From: JBOGIF01 sp050742415
GTDB taxonomy: Bacteria; Actinomycetota; Acidimicrobiia; Acidimicrobiales; AC-14
Reading direction: 5' to 3'
NCBI GenBank assembly: GCA_050742415.1
Contig: JBOGIF010000176.1
Location: forward strand, 1-29,358
Length of the DNA stretch: 29,358 nt
Made by a program: the position numbers and the translations under genes. Shown piece after piece: positions 1-6,891 of this stretch. A model generated the notes under the pieces. It searched no databases and was not told the DNA's origin. It saw only the letters and a list, made by a program, of their open reading frames with translations. Numbering within the stretch: the stretch's first letter is position 1; the number at the start of each line of letters is the position of its first letter.

Positions 1-2
1 AC

Positions 3-89
3 GGCGACTTCCAGATGCTCGGCGCGCTGGCGGCGCACGCGGCGCGGATGTCGACGGCTGGCCCGATGATGTCCGCCACGCGCCGTTGA
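3..89 (+). CDS. possible 3' end of an upstream gene (partial)
   Basis: The first bases are open from the window edge to a TGA at 87-89. They encode 28 residues with an Ala/Met-rich amphipathic helix-like stretch (GALAAHAARMSTAGPM). Codon third positions look like those of nearby genes. No family can be named from so short a tail, and chance reading is possible. A real gene would end 104 bases before the DUF2786 start chosen here. Confidence 0.3.
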   Translation, partial: GDFQMLGALAAHAARMSTAGPMMSATRR

Positions 90-193
90 CGTCGCTGCCG
101 CAGAGGAGAGTGTCTGTCTGGCCGAGACTGTGCCCGCCCCTATCGCGCCCGCTGGTAACCGCAGTGTCCCACCCCCTGAATAGCGTTGCCTCC

Positions 194-1432
194 ATGGGAA
201 CCCGGAATCGCCAGCGCAGGGCCGAGAAGCGTCGCCGGCACGAGCGAAGGTCCAGCCCCACGAGCAACCCCAGAGTCGACGGACCGCCGGTCAGAGACGT
301 GATCTATACCGCCGCCCGGGCTTTCGGACCGGTCGGCTCGGCGCAGACCCAGGCGCTGCTGGCGGTTCTGGCCGAGGCCATGCCCGGCGCCGCCGTCGAG
401 CTGGACGTCGTCCTTGGCGAGGCAGTCCGCACGGCTTGGAGCCGGAACTGGGATGCCGTCGAGGTGACCCGCCAGGTTGGGCGCAGGCTCGGGGACCGCC
501 ACGCCAGGTACGTCACCGACGTGATCGGGCGCGATGCCGGTGGGACGCGATGGTGGCCGTCGGGCCAGACCCATCTCGACCACTGGGCAGCCCGCGAGGG
601 CGTGTCGACGATCGACGCGATGGCCTGCGCGATCGATGTCCTAGGGCTCCTGTGGCGGCTACCCACGCTGCCCAGGCTTGGCGACGGCCGGTTGCCGGGG
701 CTCCCCCCGGCCCGGCCCGACACGCGCATCCTCGAGAAGGTCCGCGCCCTGCTGGCCAAGGCCGAGTCCACCACTTTCCCGGACGAGGCGGAGGCCCTGT
801 CCGCCAAGGCCCAGGAACTGATCGCCAGGCATTCCATCGACGAGGCCATGGTCGGCGCCGCCGAAGGCGCCCAGGACACTCCCAGCGGTGTGCGGCTGCC
901 AGTCGACGAGCCCTACGCCGCCACCAAGTCAGTTCTTCTGGCGGTGGTGGCGTCGACGAACCACTGCCGCGCCGTCTGGTCGAAGGATCTGGCGTTCAGC
1001 ACCGTCGTGGGCTTCGAGTCCGATCTGGCTTTCGTCGAAGTCCTGTACACGTCGCTACTCGTCCAGGCCACGTCAGCCATGGTCGCGGCCGGCTCCCAGA
1101 TCGACCGCAGTGGCCGTTCCCGCACGCGGTCGTTCCGGAGTTCCTTCCTCCTCGCCTACGCCGACCGGATCGGCGTCCGCCTGCGGGAGGCGGAGACGGC
1201 CGGCCGGGTCGCGGCCGCCGAGCGGTACGGCGTCTCGTTGGTGCCGGTCCTGGCCGGTCGTAGTGACGCGGTCCAGGCGGCTTGTGACGGGGCGTTCCCC
1301 AGCGTCGTCAGTCGTTCCATGAGCGCCAGCAACGCGGCTGGATGGGCGGCGGGCAGGGCGGCCGCCGACCTGGCGTCGCTGTCGGGCCGGGTCGAGGTGC
1401 GAAGCCGATCTGACGAAGAAACGCGAACTTGA
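194..1432 (+). CDS. DUF2786 domain-containing protein
   Basis: This encodes 412 residues if started at ATG 194; the frame is open upstream to a TTG at 86. ATG was chosen because the protein then begins with a basic tract (MGTRNRQRRAEKRRRHERR) and nothing recognisable precedes it. No clear ribosome site is visible. Residues about 179-217 hold the DUF2786 signature: ILEKVRALLAKAEST, then DEAEALSAKAQELIARHSID. DUF2786 proteins are widespread in actinobacteria and phages, and their function is not known. The segment before it (about 40-130) is helical and unassigned, and the C-terminal 200 residues resemble the extension that often follows DUF2786. There is no signal peptide or membrane segment, so it is probably cytoplasmic. 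It ends 34 bases before the Fur gene and is probably unrelated to it. Family assignment is good; function is unknown. Confidence 0.8.
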   Translation: MGTRNRQRRAEKRRRHERRSSPTSNPRVDGPPVRDVIYTAARAFGPVGSAQTQALLAVLAEAMPGAAVELDVVLGEAVRTAWSRNWDAVEVTRQVGRRLGDRHARYVTDVIGRDAGGTRWWPSGQTHLDHWAAREGVSTIDAMACAIDVLGLLWRLPTLPRLGDGRLPGLPPARPDTRILEKVRALLAKAESTTFPDEAEALSAKAQELIARHSIDEAMVGAAEGAQDTPSGVRLPVDEPYAATKSVLLAVVASTNHCRAVWSKDLAFSTVVGFESDLAFVEVLYTSLLVQATSAMVAAGSQIDRSGRSRTRSFRSSFLLAYADRIGVRLREAETAGRVAAAERYGVSLVPVLAGRSDAVQAACDGAFPSVVSRSMSASNAAGWAAGRAAADLASLSGRVEVRSRSDEETRT

Positions 1433-1466
1433 CTCGTTCTAGAAGTGGTGTTTGGCTAGGGAATCG

Positions 1467-1952
1467 ATGGTGAAGTCGGGCGAAGCCAGGGAGCTCCTCC
1501 AGCAGGCGGGTCTGCGGATCACTGCGCCTCGCGTGGCTGTCCTACGGGTCCTAGCCGAGCGACCCCATGCCGCCGCCGACGCCATCATGGGCACCGTCCG
1601 AAGCGAGCTCGGTGCCGTGTCGACCCAGGCCGTCTACGACGTGCTGCGGGTGTGCTCCGAGGCCGGGATCGTGCGTCGGATCCAGCCCGCCGGGAGCCCG
1701 GCCCGCTACGAGCTGCGGGTCGGGGACAACCACCACCACATGGTGTGTCGCACCTGTGGTTCCGTGGGTGATGTCGACTGTGCCGTCGGTGAGGCACCGT
1801 GCCTCGAACCGGCGGAGCTTCTCGGCTTCGACGTGGATGAAGCCGAAGTCGTGTTCTGGGGCATCTGCCCCAATTGTCAACGCCGGGGGCGGGCCGCAGG
1901 GTCCAAGACCGACATCCCTTCCCGGGTCAGACCACCCGTGGAAGCTCACTAG
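1467..1952 (+). CDS. fur: Fur-family regulator, catalase-linked (FurA type)
   Basis: This 161-residue metal-dependent repressor belongs to the Fur/PerR superfamily. Residues 8-85 form the winged helix ([15 protein letters not shown], then [21 protein letters not shown]). A dimerisation and metal part follows, with [10 protein letters not shown] at 89-98 and CPNCQ at 134-138, the usual structural zinc Cys pairs. The start is ATG 1467, preceded by AGGGA; a TTG at 1452 in frame would add five residues. The gene lies 14 bases before the catalase start, the classic arrangement in which a FurA-type sensor represses itself and a downstream peroxidase or catalase until peroxide or metal changes release it. 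In mycobacteria the partner is KatG; here it is a haem catalase. I could not recognise a clear Fur box upstream. The role in peroxide response is inferred from family and context. Confidence 0.9.
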   Translation: MVKSGEARELLQQAGLRITAPRVAVLRVLAERPHAAADAIMGTVRSELGAVSTQAVYDVLRVCSEAGIVRRIQPAGSPARYELRVGDNHHHMVCRTCGSVGDVDCAVGEAPCLEPAELLGFDVDEAEVVFWGICPNCQRRGRAAGSKTDIPSRVRPPVEAH

Positions 1953-1966
1953 AGAGAGGGGCAGGC

Positions 1967-3472
1967 ATGACTCAGGACACCAGCGGCAGGCCGCCGACCA
2001 CCACCGACTCCGGCACTCCCGTGGCGAGTCAGGAGCATTCGCTCACCGTCGGGCCCGACGGGCCAATCCTGCTGCAGGACTTCTACCTGATCGAGCAGAT
2101 GGCCAACTTCAACCGGGAGCGCATCCCGGAACGCCAGCCGCACGCCAAGGGCGGTGGCGCCTTCGGCACCTTCGTCGTCACCCACGACGTCAGCCAGTAC
2201 ACCAAGGCCGCCGTCTTCCAGCCCCGCACCGAGACCGAGCTCATCCTACGGTTCTCATCCGTCGCCGGCGAGCGCGGGTCACCCGACACCTGGCGCGACC
2301 CCCGTGGCTTCGCCATCAAGTTCTACACAACCGAGGGCAACCTCGACCTCGTCGGCAACAACACCCCGGTCTTCTTCATCCGCGACCCCCTGAAGTTCCA
2401 GAACTTCATCCGCTCGCAGAAGCGACTCGCCGCCAACAACCTGCGCGACGCCGACATGCAGTGGGACTTCTGGACTCTCTCGCCGGAGTCGGCGCACCAG
2501 GTCACCTGGTTGATGGGCGACCGCGGCATCCCCAAGACCTGGCGCAACATGAACGGGTACTCCTCGCACACCTACATGTGGGTCAACGCCGCCAACGAGC
2601 GGTTCTGGGTCAAGTACCACTTCAAATGCGACCAGGGCGTCGAGACCCTCACCCAGGCCGAGGCCGATCGGATTGCCGGCGAGGACGGCGACTACCACCA
2701 GCGGGACCTCTACAACGCCATCAAGCGCGGTGAACTCCCGAGCTGGACGCTCAAGATGCAGATCATGCCGTTCGAAGAGGCCAAGACCTACCGGTTCAAC
2801 CCCTTCGACCTGACCAAGGTGTGGCCGCACGGGGACTACCCGCTGATCGAGGTCGGCAAGCTCACGCTGAACCGCAACGTCACCGACTTCCACACCCAGA
2901 TGGAGCAGGCGGCCTTCCAGCCCAACAACCTCGTCCCGGGTACCGGCCTCTCACCGGACAAGATGCTGCTGGCCCGAGGGTTCTCCTACGCCGACGCCCA
3001 CCGCGCCCGCCTTGGGGTCAACTACCAGCAGATCCCGGTCAACCGCCCGAAGGTCGAAGTCCGCAGCTACTCGAAGGACGGGGTCATGCGGATCGACAAC
3101 GTGACCGACCCGGTGTACTACCCGAACTCGGTCGAGGGTGCGCCCGCCGCCGACACCATCGCCTACGCGGAGCACGCGGTGTGGGCGTCCGACGGCGACA
3201 TGGTCCGGGCCGCCTACTCGCTCCACGCCGAAGACGACGACTTCGGGCAGGCAAACACCATGATCAACAAGGTGTTCAGCGAGGAGCAGCGGGCCCGCCT
3301 GGTGAACAACGTCTCCGGTGCGTTGACCGGTGTCCAGCGGGAGGACATCCTCCAGCGGGCCTTCCAGTACTGGCGCAACATCGACAAGGCCGTGGGCGAC
3401 AAGATCGAGGCGGCCACCACGGAGAAGCGCAGCGTCGGAGCATCCGAAAAGGGTGGAGGACGCTTCGACTGA
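1967..3472 (+). CDS. katA: monofunctional haem catalase (small-subunit type)
   Basis: The enzyme disproportionates hydrogen peroxide to water and oxygen in the cytoplasm. The product is 501 residues, the usual small-subunit length. Visible marks are the active-site His59 in [13 protein letters not shown], the distal Asn in [13 protein letters not shown] (about 131-132), [12 protein letters not shown] before it, and the haem-ligand Tyr341 in [18 protein letters not shown], followed by QIPVNRP. The start ATG 1967 follows AGAGAGGGG; the frame is open further upstream but that part overlaps the Fur gene. The first residues before the core (about 1-30) are Thr/Ser/Pro-rich. The motif before the catalytic His reads ERQPHAKG where many catalases have ERVVHAKG, a small departure that keeps the His. 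It is probably co-transcribed with fur and regulated by it. The family call is very secure. Confidence 0.97.
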   Translation: MTQDTSGRPPTTTDSGTPVASQEHSLTVGPDGPILLQDFYLIEQMANFNRERIPERQPHAKGGGAFGTFVVTHDVSQYTKAAVFQPRTETELILRFSSVAGERGSPDTWRDPRGFAIKFYTTEGNLDLVGNNTPVFFIRDPLKFQNFIRSQKRLAANNLRDADMQWDFWTLSPESAHQVTWLMGDRGIPKTWRNMNGYSSHTYMWVNAANERFWVKYHFKCDQGVETLTQAEADRIAGEDGDYHQRDLYNAIKRGELPSWTLKMQIMPFEEAKTYRFNPFDLTKVWPHGDYPLIEVGKLTLNRNVTDFHTQMEQAAFQPNNLVPGTGLSPDKMLLARGFSYADAHRARLGVNYQQIPVNRPKVEVRSYSKDGVMRIDNVTDPVYYPNSVEGAPAADTIAYAEHAVWASDGDMVRAAYSLHAEDDDFGQANTMINKVFSEEQRARLVNNVSGALTGVQREDILQRAFQYWRNIDKAVGDKIEAATTEKRSVGASEKGGGRFD

Positions 3473-3492
3473 CCAGTGGTGGGCGGTGTCGC

Positions 3493-3523
3493 GCGAACGC
3501 GTCAATGTATCCGGCGCGTTCGC
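3493..3523 (+). terminator. hairpin after the catalase gene
   Basis: Perfect 9-base arms GCGAACGCG (3493-3501) and CGCGTTCGC (3515-3523) flank a 13-base loop, starting 20 bases after the catalase stop. No T-run follows, so it is a possible factor-independent terminator of the kind common in high-G+C bacteria, or an mRNA-stabilising hairpin. Confidence 0.4.
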
Positions 3524-3680
3524 CGCCCTCGTCAAGCTGAAGTAGGCGATAACTCGATCGTTCCGAGTCAGGACCAGGGTCCGAGCCAAGTCCATCCGCA
3601 GGCGGCGACGGCATGGCGTCGAGCCCGGTGGTCGAGCAGGGCCATGCTCGACAGCGAGTAACGCCATCGGTTCGAGGGGA

Positions 3681-3729
3681 TTGACAGATTTTTCTCGAAT
3701 CAGGAAACTTGTTCTCGTCTTCGAGAAAA
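3681..3729 (+). promoter_or_regulatory. candidate promoter and inverted repeat before the VOC gene
   Basis: A consensus -35 TTGACA lies at 3681-3686, with a weak -10 (GAAACT) 17 bases on. Perfect 9-base arms TTTTCTCGA (3690-3698) and TCGAGAAAA (3721-3729) enclose 22 bases. The right arm runs into the purine-rich ribosome site (GAGAAAAGG) of the gene starting at 3738. It could be an operator or an mRNA hairpin masking the ribosome site. The stretch 3524-3680 holds no gene that I can support; a short GGACC-AG-GGTCC palindrome sits at 3571-3582. Confidence 0.4.
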
Positions 3730-3737
3730 GGACTTCC

Positions 3738-4202
3738 ATGAGTGAGCCCGTGTTCGTGGTCGGCGCGTACTACCGCGATCCCAAGGCCGCCGTGGCATGG
3801 TTGGAGCAGGCCTTCGGTTTCGAGACGACGATGGCCATCGACGGTCCCCACGATGACCCGACCATGTGCCATTACGAGATGAGCTATCAGGGCAGGGGCC
3901 GGATCATGGTCGGTGGCGAGTGGGCCGAGTGGGCCAGGAGCCCAGCGTCGCTCGGTGGAGCGAACACCCAGAGCATGCACGTCGAGCTGCCCTCCGATAT
4001 CAGCGCCCACTGCGAACGGGCGCGCGGGGCGGGTGCCGTAATTGCCGCCGAGCCCGAGGATCAGTTCTACGGCGACCGCACCTATCGTGCTGTCGATCCG
4101 GAAGGCCACGTGTGGACCTTCTCGATGCACGTCCGCGACGTCACGCGGGCGGATGCCGAGCAGGCGATCGGCGTGAGGATCGAGGCCGAGAACTGGGCGT
4201 GA
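3738..4202 (+). CDS. VOC-fold (glyoxalase/bleomycin resistance-like) protein
   Basis: This is a 154-residue protein of the vicinal oxygen chelate superfamily. It opens with a first beta-alpha unit (VVGAYYRDPKAAVAWLEQAFGFET) and closes with the second module, ending YGDRTYRAVDPEGHVWTFS, the typical metal-side strand. Members include lyases, dioxygenases and drug-binding proteins, and the substrate cannot be told here. ATG 3738 was chosen because it follows GAGAAAAGG and the first residues then align with the fold; upstream codons lie in the promoter region. Its stop overlaps by four bases the GTG of the decayed ArsR/AraC-like remnant, suggesting that it once formed a two-gene unit with a regulator. 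Confidence 0.85.
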   Translation: MSEPVFVVGAYYRDPKAAVAWLEQAFGFETTMAIDGPHDDPTMCHYEMSYQGRGRIMVGGEWAEWARSPASLGGANTQSMHVELPSDISAHCERARGAGAVIAAEPEDQFYGDRTYRAVDPEGHVWTFSMHVRDVTRADAEQAIGVRIEAENWA

Positions 4203-4412
4203 CCGGGGGGCCTGCGCAACTCGATCGAACGCTTGCCGCGCTCGCCGACCCTCACCGACGACGCGCCGTCGGCGTTGCGCGAGCGCCCGTACCGCGCGGG
4301 GAGCTTGCAACCGCTCTCGGGTCACGGATCTGTCACAGCGTTCAGCCGCGCCTTCAAACGCGCCCACGGCCGTACGCCAGCGCATTGGCGGGCCAATCGC
4401 GCGTCTCGCTGA
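4199..4412 (+). pseudogene. decayed regulator: ArsR-like start joined to AraC-like end
   Basis: From GTG 4199 one frame reads LDRTLAALADPHRRRAV, the typical first helix of an ArsR-type regulator. The match then jumps to the next frame (LRERPYRAG) and briefly back (GELATALG). From about 4322 the second frame reads GHGSVTAFSRAFKRAHGRT then PAHWRANR and stops at 4410-4412; this is the last helix of an AraC-family DNA-binding domain. Two unrelated regulator ends with frameshifts indicate a degraded gene or a deletion fusion. The GTGA overlap with the VOC gene suggests that the ArsR part was the original partner. Confidence 0.55.
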
Positions 4413-4429
4413 CCGGACCAGTCGGGGAT

Positions 4430-5077
4430 TCAGGCCTCGTCAGGTCCGGACCAGTCGAAGGGAAAGTGCTTGCTCGACCGGCCGGGCCAGCTCCACTTGA
4501 AGCCGAACGCCTCCACCACGTCCTCCGTGGCCGTAGCCCACGTTGCGATCTGCCCGGGACCAACCTCGGCGCCAGGCGCATTGTGGACCTGCACGCGCGA
4601 ACCCTCCGGAGTCGTCGGCCCGGTTAGGGCCTCGGCGCTGCCTCGGGCCTTTCCTGGGACCTCCACGCTCCAATGTGAGAGGTCATCGGCAATCTGGAAG
4701 TCGATCGGCGCGAACTCGATCCCGCGGACATCGTCGATCAACTGGGCGAAGCCGGCGGGCCAACCACCGGCATCCCCGCCGAAGATCGTCTGTAATGCCT
4801 GGCGCTGACGCTCGTCGGCTCGCTCGTCGATGAAAAACCCCATCGCTGAGTTGGTGGCCTCGCCGGCCCAGATGTTTCCCACGAAGGAACCCACCCCGAC
4901 GACGTTCAACCCATCGAGGGGCACGTCGCCGTAGTTCCCCTCGCGCACATGCCAGGCGAGAAGTCCGTCGCATTGCCCCTCGTCGGGCGCCTGGGCGAAG
5001 GTACAGCCGCAGGGAACACGGCACCTGCACAGGTCGAACCAGTCGCCGGTGAGCCGCCACCGCTGAACCTCCGTCAT
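4430..5077 (-). CDS. DUF1326 domain-containing protein (second copy)
   Basis: This 215-residue protein is of the DUF1326 family, whose biochemical role is not established. The N-terminus carries the family mark: a conserved W-x-L-x-G-D-W strand, then CRCRVPCGC at residues 17-25, a Cys cluster that looks able to bind metal. The rest is a soluble alpha/beta fold with no membrane segment, closing with a KHFPFDWSGPDEA tail that resembles the FDWSF end of the paralogue at 5895. It is the last gene of a three-gene minus-strand unit, 21 bases behind the DUF2182 membrane protein, and converges with the VOC/pseudogene pair. DUF1326-DUF2182 linkage recurs in bacteria, so a joint role at the membrane is inferred. 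Confidence 0.88.
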   Translation of the reverse strand: MTEVQRWRLTGDWFDLCRCRVPCGCTFAQAPDEGQCDGLLAWHVREGNYGDVPLDGLNVVGVGSFVGNIWAGEATNSAMGFFIDERADERQRQALQTIFGGDAGGWPAGFAQLIDDVRGIEFAPIDFQIADDLSHWSVEVPGKARGSAEALTGPTTPEGSRVQVHNAPGAEVGPGQIATWATATEDVVEAFGFKWSWPGRSSKHFPFDWSGPDEA

Positions 5078-5098
5078 CGCTGCCTCCTTGCGGGCCCG

Positions 5099-5875
5099 CT
5101 ATGCCATGGTCGGCAGCGTCGCTGGTACCGCCAGTGCCAAGGAGCCGTAGACCACCATCCCGATCGCGGCGATCTTCGCAACCCGCTCCCCTTGAGGGAC
5201 GGTCTTCTCGGCGAAGACCAACGCGGCGATGACCAGCATCGCTCCGACGTTCATCACGCCGAGAGGAACTAGCACGAGGAAGAGCAGCCAGCAGCAGCCG
5301 AGGCAGAAAACGCCGTGGCGGAGGCCCATCTGCGCCGCCCCCCAGCGCCCGTCCCGCCAGTAGGTCAGCATGAAAGACAACGGGCTACGGCAGCGGCCCA
5401 GGCACACCCGCTTCAGTGGGGTCAGCTGGTAGGCACCGGCAGCGATCAGCAGTCCGCCAGCGATCCGTGGGAGGTGATCCATCGCCCACATGGAGTCGTC
5501 GGCAACCGAGTCGGCGGTTGCCGCCAGTGCGTAGGCGACGAGACCGAAGACTCCCCACACCGCAAGGTAGGGGAGTACGAACAACCATGTGGGGACGTAG
5601 GGAGCGCCCCGCTCGCGCTTGCGGGCCTGGGAGCGCGAGAAGGCGAGGATCATGGGCGCCGAGGCGGGCAGCATCATGGCGACCATCATGGCCACCCACA
5701 TGGCCAAGAAGAGGGGGGCGGCCATCCCCATCGTGAGGTCAAGGCCAATGTGTCCATGGTCGTCCATGGCCGCCGCCTGCCAAATCACCAGTGCCCAACC
5801 GGCAGCGGCGAGCGCCACCAGCACGGACAGGACCAGCCGCCGCTCCGAGGTGAGCCCGGGAGACGCCACGTTCAT
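5099..5875 (-). CDS. DUF2182 integral membrane protein
   Basis: This 258-residue polytopic protein is of the DUF2182 family (a predicted metal-binding membrane protein). Hydrophobic segments cover roughly residues 15-35, 45-75 (with AMWVAMMVAMMLPASAPM), 95-120, 135-150, 180-210 and 215-250. Family marks are QLTPLKRVCLGRCRSP on one loop and GLRHGVFCLGCCWLLFL in the next helix, giving four closely placed Cys plus a His. The start ATG 5875 lies 19 bases after the upstream DUF1326 stop, and the downstream DUF1326 follows at 21 bases, so the three are probably one transcript. A metal transport or binding role is plausible from the Cys/His/Met content but unproven. Confidence 0.9.
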   Translation of the reverse strand: MNVASPGLTSERRLVLSVLVALAAAGWALVIWQAAAMDDHGHIGLDLTMGMAAPLFLAMWVAMMVAMMLPASAPMILAFSRSQARKRERGAPYVPTWLFVLPYLAVWGVFGLVAYALAATADSVADDSMWAMDHLPRIAGGLLIAAGAYQLTPLKRVCLGRCRSPLSFMLTYWRDGRWGAAQMGLRHGVFCLGCCWLLFLVLVPLGVMNVGAMLVIAALVFAEKTVPQGERVAKIAAIGMVVYGSLALAVPATLPTMA

Positions 5876-5894
5876 GACGATCGGGCTGAGAGTC

Positions 5895-6491
5895 TCAGAA
5901 AGACCAGTCGAAGGGGACGGCAGCGCCGTAGCCGAGTGTCTCCCAGGACCGTAGGTCGGGATCAGAGGCGGCCCCGGTCGCCGTGGCCAACTCCATGGTG
6001 TCGACAGCGAACCCGGCGGTAATAGGTGCGTTGACCACCACCGCCTGCTTGCCGTCGTCGGTCCTCATCCGCTCGAGCGCGATTTCGATGAGGTCGCCCA
6101 CCTTCACCCGGGGGCTCTCCCCGCCGCTGACTTCGACCGATACCGTCTTGGAGGGAAGGAATTCGGCGACCATGCCAGCAACACCCTCCCAGACCCCTCC
6201 GCGCTTGCCCTGGAAGATGGCCTCCAGTTCGTTGCGCTGCTCCTCGGAGCCTGCCTCGTCAAGGTAAAGCACAGCCTTGTCCATGCCGCCCAGGAAGTCG
6301 CCGGGCAACTCGGCGTGCAGGGCGAGCTTGGTGCCCGCGAGGTCGACACCGTTGGACTCGCCCGACTCGACGGTGAAGGCCAGCACCCCCGAGCACCAGC
6401 CCTGGTCCGGCTCGGCTGGGCCGAAGTTGCACCGGCACACCATCTTGCAGCTACACGACTCGTACCACGTGCCCTTCAGGGTCCACCCCAT
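5895..6491 (-). CDS. DUF1326 domain-containing protein (first copy)
   Basis: The product has 198 residues from ATG 6491, chosen because a strong ribosome site (AAGGAGGG, 6497-6504) lies five bases before it; a longer frame to 6515 would place that site inside the gene. Residues 3-21 read W-T-L-K-G-T-W-Y-E-S then CSCKMVCRC, the DUF1326 Cys cluster. No membrane segment or signal is seen. It is the promoter-proximal gene of the DUF1326-DUF2182-DUF1326 unit. The two DUF1326 proteins differ clearly in sequence outside the Cys cluster, so this is not a recent duplication. A TACGAT at 6525-6520 (minus) is a possible -10 element. Confidence 0.9.
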   Translation of the reverse strand: MGWTLKGTWYESCSCKMVCRCNFGPAEPDQGWCSGVLAFTVESGESNGVDLAGTKLALHAELPGDFLGGMDKAVLYLDEAGSEEQRNELEAIFQGKRGGVWEGVAGMVAEFLPSKTVSVEVSGGESPRVKVGDLIEIALERMRTDDGKQAVVVNAPITAGFAVDTMELATATGAASDPDLRSWETLGYGAAVPFDWSF

Positions 6492-6515
6492 CCTCCCCCT
6501 CCTTGCCGCTGGCAC

Positions 6516-6853
6516 AGGAATCGTACGCCCGCGCGGTTTGCTGATCCAGAGGGTTCACACACAACATGCGTTTGGAGTCTCCCGTCGCCGCGATGCCGAC
6601 GCGCCGCCAGCCCTCGCGGACGCCCTCCCGCTCTCTAGGTCAGCCCGCCGGGACCGGCGCTGACCACGACAGCCGTGATGGACGCCACGCCGTCCAGGTC
6701 CACGTCGCTGCAAGCCCATCGGGCGATGGACCGGAAGGCGCGGCCGAAACCGAGCATCCCGTAGGGCAACTCCACGTCGAGCACCTGGAGTCGGCCGTCT
6801 CGGACCTGCGCCAGAGAATCCTGCCCATGGGTGGCACACTTGTAACTACACCC
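6516..6853. other. gene-poor divergent region with a weak reading frame
   Basis: No convincing gene separates the divergent DUF1326 unit and Wadjet operon. On the minus strand a frame open from about 6860 to a TAG at 6635-6637 reads like coding sequence (LDVELPYGMLGFGRAFRSIA, then DVDLDGVASITAVVV), but it lacks an ATG and a ribosome site; the first usable codon is GTG 6784. It may be the remnant of a lost gene or chance. The remaining bases (6516-6634) hold only the possible -10 for the DUF1326 unit. Confidence 0.35.
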
Positions 6854-6882
6854 TTGTCACTGTCTCACCCCCGCGGCACAAT
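6854..6882 (+). promoter_or_regulatory. candidate promoter of the Wadjet operon
   Basis: TTGTCA (6854-6859), exactly 17 bases, then CACAAT (6877-6882). The start codon of jetA follows nine bases after the -10, so the transcript would have almost no leader. Five of six -35 and four of six -10 bases match the vegetative consensus. Confidence 0.4.
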
Positions 6883-6891
6883 GGCGGGGCG

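Noticed and set aside
436..1263. 275-residue plus-strand frame inside the DUF2786 gene
   Set aside because: Its composition is that of a shifted frame (Arg/Gly/Pro-rich) and the DUF2786 motif is in the other frame.
1433..1466. Fur box or promoter upstream of fur
   Set aside because: TTGACT at 1429-1434 has no good -10 at the right distance and no symmetric AT-rich Fur-type repeat is visible.
3571..3582. GGACC-AG-GGTCC palindrome
   Set aside because: It is short, G+C-rich and far from any start; such palindromes arise by chance here.
3276..4385. 369-residue minus-strand open frame
   Set aside because: It lies antisense to the catalase end and the VOC gene, has no ribosome site and no family resemblance.
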